Positions 5,997 to 9,407 of a stretch of DNA of 9,407 nucleotides are shown here, in pieces. The notes beneath the pieces are model-generated. The model was not told the DNA's origin, did no database searches, and saw only the letters and a program-made list of their open reading frames with translations. The stretch's first letter is position 1. Every line of letters begins with the position of its first letter. This DNA comes from Lewinellaceae bacterium (GTDB taxonomy: Bacteria > Bacteroidota > Bacteroidia > Chitinophagales > Saprospiraceae), in NCBI GenBank assembly GCA_020636025.1, contig JACJYQ010000007.1, positions 465,001 through 474,407 on the forward strand. Direction: 5' to 3'. A program made the translations under genes and the position numbers.

Positions 5997-6142
5997 TTGT
6001 TTTGTTCGCAATGCGTTTCGGAGCTTTTGAAAAAACGGGCTCTGCCGCTGGTTACATCAATGATGATAACCTGGTTAATCGGTGAATAATCAGCAAATGC
6101 AATGCTCGTGGATGTTTGTTTGAAATCGTGTACATGTTTCAT
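5975..6142 (-). CDS. Candidate 55-residue small protein
   Basis: An ATG at 6142 opens a frame of 55 codons ending at TAA 5975-5977. The product starts MKHVHDFKQTSTSIAFADYS, has a hydrophobic strand NQVIIIDVTSG in the middle and a polar, Asn/Gln-rich end with one Cys. Codon use is not obviously random and the start is ATG, but the frame is short, with no recognised family and no clear ribosome site. It lies 124 bp upstream of the 137-residue gene on the same strand and might be its upstream partner. It could equally be a chance open frame in a gene-poor region. Confidence 0.35.
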   Translation of the reverse strand: MKHVHDFKQTSTSIAFADYSPINQVIIIDVTSGRARFFKSSETHCEQNNFTQNID

Positions 6143-6624
6143 GTGTACTGGTTTTTAAAGGTTATGATTGAATGGTTAAATTTCTTGTAGTTGCTTGTTG
6201 ACCCGTTTGCTGCTATGGTTTTCTAGCATTGGTTTTTACCTAAAGGATCAGTGGAATCTTTTCAGCAAATTGTTACCGAAATCAAATCAGATCAGCCATC
6301 ATGTATCTTCTTTTTCAATGCAATTTCCTCGAATTATCTCTCCCTTCATGTTGATCAAAACTGATTGCGGAAATTCATAAATGTGGCCTTATGGCTTGAT
6401 TATTCAACTTTTTAGCTTCAAACACTCGCATATTCCACCTGGCTTCTTTTTAAAAGTGGGCGCATCAACAGCACATTTCCAATTCGAGAAATGGATGCGG
6501 GTAATCCAGTATGGAATTCAGTAAGAAAATTGTTACTAAATAAGATATAGGTAGACAGGACATTTGCCTAACAAGCTGATGAGAGAAATCATGCAGCATT
6601 ATTCAGGTAAATGAATTCCCGACT
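6143..6624. other. Gene-poor intergenic region
   Basis: This 480-bp stretch separates the minus-strand block from the plus-strand block, so promoters for both directions are expected here. No exact TAnnTTTG box was found. Two abutting plus-strand frames exist: one running to a TAA at 6378-6380 that needs a non-ATG start at 6195, and one from ATG 6381 to TAA 6522-6524 (47 codons, starting MWPYGLIIQLFSFKH). Neither looks convincingly protein-like. No tRNA-like or CRISPR-like structure was seen. Confidence 0.5.
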
Positions 6625-6628
6625 ATGA
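6579..6628 (+). promoter_or_regulatory. Chain of two overlapping mini-ORFs leading into the 527-residue gene
   Basis: ATG at 6579 starts an 11-codon frame (MREIMQHYSGK, TGA 6612-6614). Its stop overlaps by ATGA the start of a 5-codon frame (MNSRL, ATG 6611, TGA 6626-6628), whose stop in turn overlaps by ATGA the ATG at 6625 of the large gene. Such stop-start overlaps are typical of translational coupling. The peptides may be accidental. Confidence 0.3.
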
Positions 6629-8208
6629 TTAAAGAACTGACAGAACTCGTATTGCTGGTAGAACAGTCGATCCCACGACCAACGGAATTGATATCCTCCT
6701 TGTCAAATGGCAATCCCGATGTCATTCAACTATATGGTATGTTCCATCAAAACAGTTTCCGAACGGAAGCCGAAGCCATTGAAATGGCTGGGGTAGGGGA
6801 GAGAACCAAGTTTCGCAAAGTGGCCAGGGAATTGATGCGGATTTTGGAGATCATGGTGCTGCAGATTGGTTCAAACGCGAAATCAGGCACTTGTCAATTA
6901 CAGGATCGCCTGCGCGGATATGAGCTTATGGCGCTTGTGAAAACGCTGGTAACGCTTTCCTGCAAAAACAGCGCAAAACGCTATGCCGAAGAACTGTTGC
7001 ATATTGGACAAACCTATGCGCGCCCGGAGTTCGTGGTGGAAGCAAGCAAAGCCCTGATGGATTACGTGGCCATAGCCGGCGATGATCCAAAATCCTTCGA
7101 CAAGTATTACGAATTGTATGAAACGCACAGTGGGTACAGAGTACTGGAAGAAAAAGCACAGATCTATCTGGAACGGATCAGGCTGCCTTATGTGAGGAAA
7201 AAAGCATTTCAGAAAGAAAATGGCGAAGTCGCCTCCCGGTATTTGCAGGAACTTGAACCCCATGTTGGTCATATAACCTCCCACCATTTTCACCTGTCCT
7301 ATTATTCCCTGAAATCATACCGCTTTGTCACCGAAGCCAGATACCACGAAGCTTCCCTGGTGCACCTGGAAGCCATCCGTTATTTTGAACGCTGCGGATA
7401 CACCTGTAACAATACGCTGACGATTTTCTACTATCTGGAAATCGTGAATTGCTTTTACCTGAACAATTATAAGAGAGGAGCCAGGTATTATGAAAAGGCG
7501 ATTAACCTTTCCTCCGTTGGCAACATAAACTGGTTTGGCACACTGGAACTCGGGTTTTACCTAAGAATGTACGAGGCCGACTATGAAGGCGCCGCGGCCA
7601 TTTATGCAACGGCTACCAAACACAAGAAGTTTTTCGTCCTCCGGGATATTCAACAAGAATCCTGGACGATCCTGGGCGCCTATCTCTACATTGTTCAACA
7701 ATTAAGCGGTGATGAAACACTACAATTGCAAGTGCCAAAAGTGAGAAGCAGCCGTTTCAGAAATGACATAAAAGACTTCTCACAGGACAAAATGGGTATG
7801 AACATCGCCGTGTTGGCCGCCGAAGTACTGCTTGAATTTGTAGAAGGCAAAGACGACAGTCTCTGGGATCGCATAGCCGCCCTGGAAAAATACCGCGAAC
7901 GCTACCTGAGGAACAGCGACGACACACACCGCTCACAGTTGTTCATCAAGATCCTGGTAATCCTTTCCCGATACAATTACGATGGCGATAAATTCCTTGA
8001 CAAGGCTCGGCCATATCTGGAAGAGCTTCAAAAGGCGCCACTGCAAATGAGCAACCAGGCGCATGAGCTGGAAATAGTGCCTTACGAGCGGCTGGTGCGC
8101 TTATTGTCTGAGGCTTTGCGCAGGCGCAATGGCCGGGCTGTTGGATTTCAGTATGTGGAGAAGATGGATCGGGTGATTGGGGTGGGAGGGGTCATCAGGA
8201 ATAACTAA
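6625..8208 (+). CDS. All-helical TPR-like protein of a Saprospiria-type hypothetical family
   Basis: This encodes 527 residues, almost all predicted helix, with no signal peptide or membrane span, so it is cytoplasmic. Residues 30-80 form an N-terminal module (LYGMFHQNSFRTEAEAIEMA, then a basic ERTKFRKVARELMRIL helix) that may bind a partner or nucleic acid. Residues 90-350 contain helical pairs in TPR-like register, clearest at 240-255 (YHEASLVHLEAIRYFE), 282-297 (YKRGARYYEKAINLSS) and 320-332 (YEGAAAIYATATK). Residues 388-500 hold a pattern I associate with a recurring hypothetical family in Saprospiria: KMGMNIAVLAAEVLLEF, YRERYLR, SQLFIKILV, ARPYLEELQKAPLQMSNQAH and ELEIVPYERL. TPR-like folds act as protein-binding scaffolds; partner and process are unknown. 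The ATG at 6625 begins a good MIKELTELVLLVEQ helix and is preceded by overlapping mini-ORFs. The gene is G/C-richer than the 254-residue gene downstream and is divergent from the minus-strand cluster. Confidence 0.85.
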   Translation: MIKELTELVLLVEQSIPRPTELISSLSNGNPDVIQLYGMFHQNSFRTEAEAIEMAGVGERTKFRKVARELMRILEIMVLQIGSNAKSGTCQLQDRLRGYELMALVKTLVTLSCKNSAKRYAEELLHIGQTYARPEFVVEASKALMDYVAIAGDDPKSFDKYYELYETHSGYRVLEEKAQIYLERIRLPYVRKKAFQKENGEVASRYLQELEPHVGHITSHHFHLSYYSLKSYRFVTEARYHEASLVHLEAIRYFERCGYTCNNTLTIFYYLEIVNCFYLNNYKRGARYYEKAINLSSVGNINWFGTLELGFYLRMYEADYEGAAAIYATATKHKKFFVLRDIQQESWTILGAYLYIVQQLSGDETLQLQVPKVRSSRFRNDIKDFSQDKMGMNIAVLAAEVLLEFVEGKDDSLWDRIAALEKYRERYLRNSDDTHRSQLFIKILVILSRYNYDGDKFLDKARPYLEELQKAPLQMSNQAHELEIVPYERLVRLLSEALRRRNGRAVGFQYVEKMDRVIGVGGVIRNN

Positions 8209-8551
8209 TGGATAGTTGATAGTGGCAGTTTGGAAAGGAGAACAGAATGGGGCACCTTACAACAACTAAGTCTATAAATGTTGTAATTAAAAATAATTTG
8301 ACTCATTATTATGCCCCCAACAGCTGCAAAAATTCGTTAATCGCTTTGTTTCAATTTGCATGCAGATTTTTGATTATTTTTGTAATAAAAATGACCTCAT
8401 GAGACAAGCTTAAATACTAAACAAATTGGACAGACTGCTGAGTCCGTGTTTGATAAATACTGAAACGAGCTACCAATAACATGTTTGGAGTGTTTGCACT
8501 TTTGAGTTCAAATTTGCTTTTATAGTTTAAATATAACAACCGAATGTTGCC
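8209..8551. other. A/T-rich intergenic region
   Basis: No open frame worth calling. Just after the 527-residue gene, TTACAACA (8257-8264) can pair with TGTTGTAA (8279-8286) across a 14-nt loop, followed by an A/T-rich but not T-run flank. This is a weak candidate for transcript end or processing. A promoter-like element follows at 8355-8382. Confidence 0.4.
8355..8382 (+). promoter_or_regulatory. Candidate Bacteroidota sigma promoter for the 254-residue gene
   Basis: TATTTTTG at 8375-8382 fits the Bacteroidota -7 consensus TAnnTTTG, and TTTG at 8355-8358 fits the -33 box with a 16-bp spacer, slightly short of usual. Transcription would start near 8390, leaving a leader of about 160 nt before the ATG at 8552. 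The region is A/T-rich, so a chance match is possible. Confidence 0.35.
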
Positions 8552-9316
8552 ATGGCATATAAGTTGCTTCATTCAGAAGAGCAGTTGATATCTTTTTTAC
8601 AAGATTATATTTTAAAGGCAGCTGGAAATATCGTCATCCAGGCTGGTCATTTTGCACTGGTTTTCGACAGAATTATTGGAGAGCTTGTACCAGCGATTGA
8701 GGAAGGTGTTGAGGATGAAAAAGTAAAAAAAGTGGTAGCTCAGCATCCATACATGGGTAAGTTTCCCTTAATTACCTGGGAAACAGCCTTAAAATTAATT
8801 TCTTCAAATCCTGATAAACAAATTAATTTGTCAATTATAGTAAATGATTGGCAATGGGTGCCAAAAGCTCCGGATGGGCTATTGAATGATTTGCGAAGTA
8901 ATTTTTATAAGAAGCATACTCAACTTCCAACAGAGTTTGAACTTCGCTTAACTTCTTATAAATTACCTAAAAGCATTATTCTTCCATTGACAAGTGACAA
9001 GAAGACTTTGTTATATTTTGGTGAGCAAAAGTTGAGAAATAAGGCAAAAAGAGAATATAAAAATATTTCAGAGAAACAAAGAACCATGAGTTGTGCCTAC
9101 AGTTATATATCTTTTTTAGACTATGTAGAGTCCAATAATACAGCACTTTTAATTAGTTTTATACCTAAACCATGTAAGGAACCTATAAACTTTGGCACTG
9201 AGGTGTTTATGGAGACTCATGACTCTATTTCAAATATCAAGGTTGTTAACATATTTTGTAGTGGTGATAATTTATCAGCATTTTACGAACACACAGAAAT
9301 AGTTAGGTATCCTTAA
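8552..9316 (+). CDS. Unrecognised A/T-rich 254-residue orphan protein
   Basis: The product has no signal peptide or transmembrane helix. Residues 1-70 look helical (MAYKLLHSEEQLISFLQDYI, then acidic EEGVEDEKVKKVVAQ). Residues 72-110 carry the striking HPYMGKFPLITWETALKLIS and NLSIIVNDWQWVP stretches. Residues 130-170 are Lys-rich with ILPLTSDKKTLLYFGEQKLR, and the C-terminal 90 residues look alpha/beta (SYISFLDYVESNN, TALLISFIPKPC, and the ending FYEHTEIVRYP). I recognise no family or catalytic motif. Base composition is visibly lower in G+C than the 527-residue gene before it, and an insertion-sequence end lies about 15-20 bp after its stop; both fit a horizontally acquired accessory gene. 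The ATG at 8552 is the natural start, since upstream sequence is A/T-rich non-coding. It probably has its own promoter. Confidence 0.75.
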   Translation: MAYKLLHSEEQLISFLQDYILKAAGNIVIQAGHFALVFDRIIGELVPAIEEGVEDEKVKKVVAQHPYMGKFPLITWETALKLISSNPDKQINLSIIVNDWQWVPKAPDGLLNDLRSNFYKKHTQLPTEFELRLTSYKLPKSIILPLTSDKKTLLYFGEQKLRNKAKREYKNISEKQRTMSCAYSYISFLDYVESNNTALLISFIPKPCKEPINFGTEVFMETHDSISNIKVVNIFCSGDNLSAFYEHTEIVRYP

Positions 9317-9330
9317 ACTTTATGACAGTT

Positions 9331-9407
9331 CAGTAGTGTCCGGTTATAAGTCAAAGAGAATCAATTGATTAGGATTATCGGGGTTTTCGTTTTTGTAATT
9401 TGGACTG
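9331..9407. mobile_element. End of an insertion sequence (IS4-like), continuing beyond the window
   Basis: CAGTAGTGTCCGGTTATAAG at 9331-9350 resembles the terminal inverted repeat (AGTGTCCGGTTA-type) that I associate with IS4-like elements of Bacteroidota. It is immediately followed, reading inward, by the C-terminus of a transposase-like frame on the minus strand. The outer boundary is near 9331-9334; the other end and the target duplication are not in view. The family assignment is from memory of such ends and of the protein tail. Confidence 0.55.
9344..9407 (-). CDS. Partial transposase, C-terminal 20 codons
   Basis: The minus-strand frame entering from the right edge reads SPNYKNENPDNPNQLILFDL and ends with TAA at 9344-9346. 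The ending NQLILFDL is typical of the short C-terminal tail of IS4-like transposases in Bacteroidota, and the stop falls within the terminal-repeat-like sequence, as expected for a compact insertion sequence. The 5' part, including any DDE catalytic residues, lies outside the window, so whether the enzyme is intact cannot be judged. Confidence 0.55.
   Translation of the reverse strand, partial: SPNYKNENPDNPNQLILFDL

Noticed and set aside
6195..6380. Plus-strand frame of 61 codons
   Set aside because: It needs a non-ATG start, has no ribosome site and no protein-like pattern beyond a short hydrophobic start.
6381..6524. Plus-strand ATG frame of 47 codons directly after the previous one
   Set aside because: The product has no recognisable pattern and the frame is of chance length in A/T-rich DNA; noted in the intergenic entry only.
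6898..7293. Minus-strand open frames inside the 527-residue gene
   Set aside because: They are antisense shadows of a well-supported plus-strand helical protein.
8257..8286. 8-bp stem after the 527-residue gene as an intrinsic terminator
   Set aside because: The stem is A/T-rich, the loop is 14 nt and no T-run follows, so it is mentioned only as a weak possibility.
1..9407. CRISPR array, tRNA or rRNA genes
   Set aside because: No regularly spaced direct repeats, cloverleaf-like or rRNA-like sequences were seen on either strand.

Overview
The window looks like chromosomal DNA from a Bacteroidota bacterium, most plausibly of the Saprospiria/Haliscomenobacter-Lewinella type. Supporting signs are: a TlpA-like thiol-disulfide protein with a long N-terminal domain in the Bacteroidota style; A-rich rather than clear Shine-Dalgarno leaders; a TAnnTTTG promoter-like box; an all-helical 527-residue protein whose C-terminal half resembles a family I associate with Saprospiria; and a transposase tail typical of Bacteroidota IS4-like elements. 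This assignment comes from reading alone, without any database search.

Positions 1-5162 hold six genes in a row on the minus strand, so transcription runs from 5162 down to 1 and beyond the left edge. In transcription order they are: a subtilisin-fold (S8) protein with an I9-type propeptide; a small secreted protein with 12 cysteines in 37 residues; a TlpA-like thioredoxin protein with a WCGPC active site; a 398-residue secreted helical protein; a small secreted protein with a cysteine-rich tail; and a probable distant relative of that last protein, cut by the window edge. Gaps are 95, 68, 60, 18 and 11 bp, and every product starts with a signal peptide, so this is probably one operon for an exported module. 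The outstanding point is that the S8 protein keeps the catalytic Asp, His and oxyanion Asn but has Ala where the nucleophilic Ser belongs, so it should be a pseudoprotease. A thiol-disulfide protein among cysteine-rich exported proteins suggests, as inference, that it manages their disulfides.

Positions 5163-5436 are a leader/intergenic region with an elaborate 67-nt imperfect hairpin that fully contains a 14-codon minus-strand mini-ORF. Next come an unrecognised 137-residue protein (5437-5850, minus), a possible 55-residue protein (5975-6142, minus), and a gene-poor stretch to 6624.

The right part is plus strand: the 527-residue TPR-like helical protein (6625-8208), a gap with a candidate promoter (8209-8551), and an A/T-rich orphan protein of 254 residues (8552-9316). 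The right edge enters an insertion sequence: a terminal-repeat-like sequence followed by the last 20 codons of a transposase on the minus strand.
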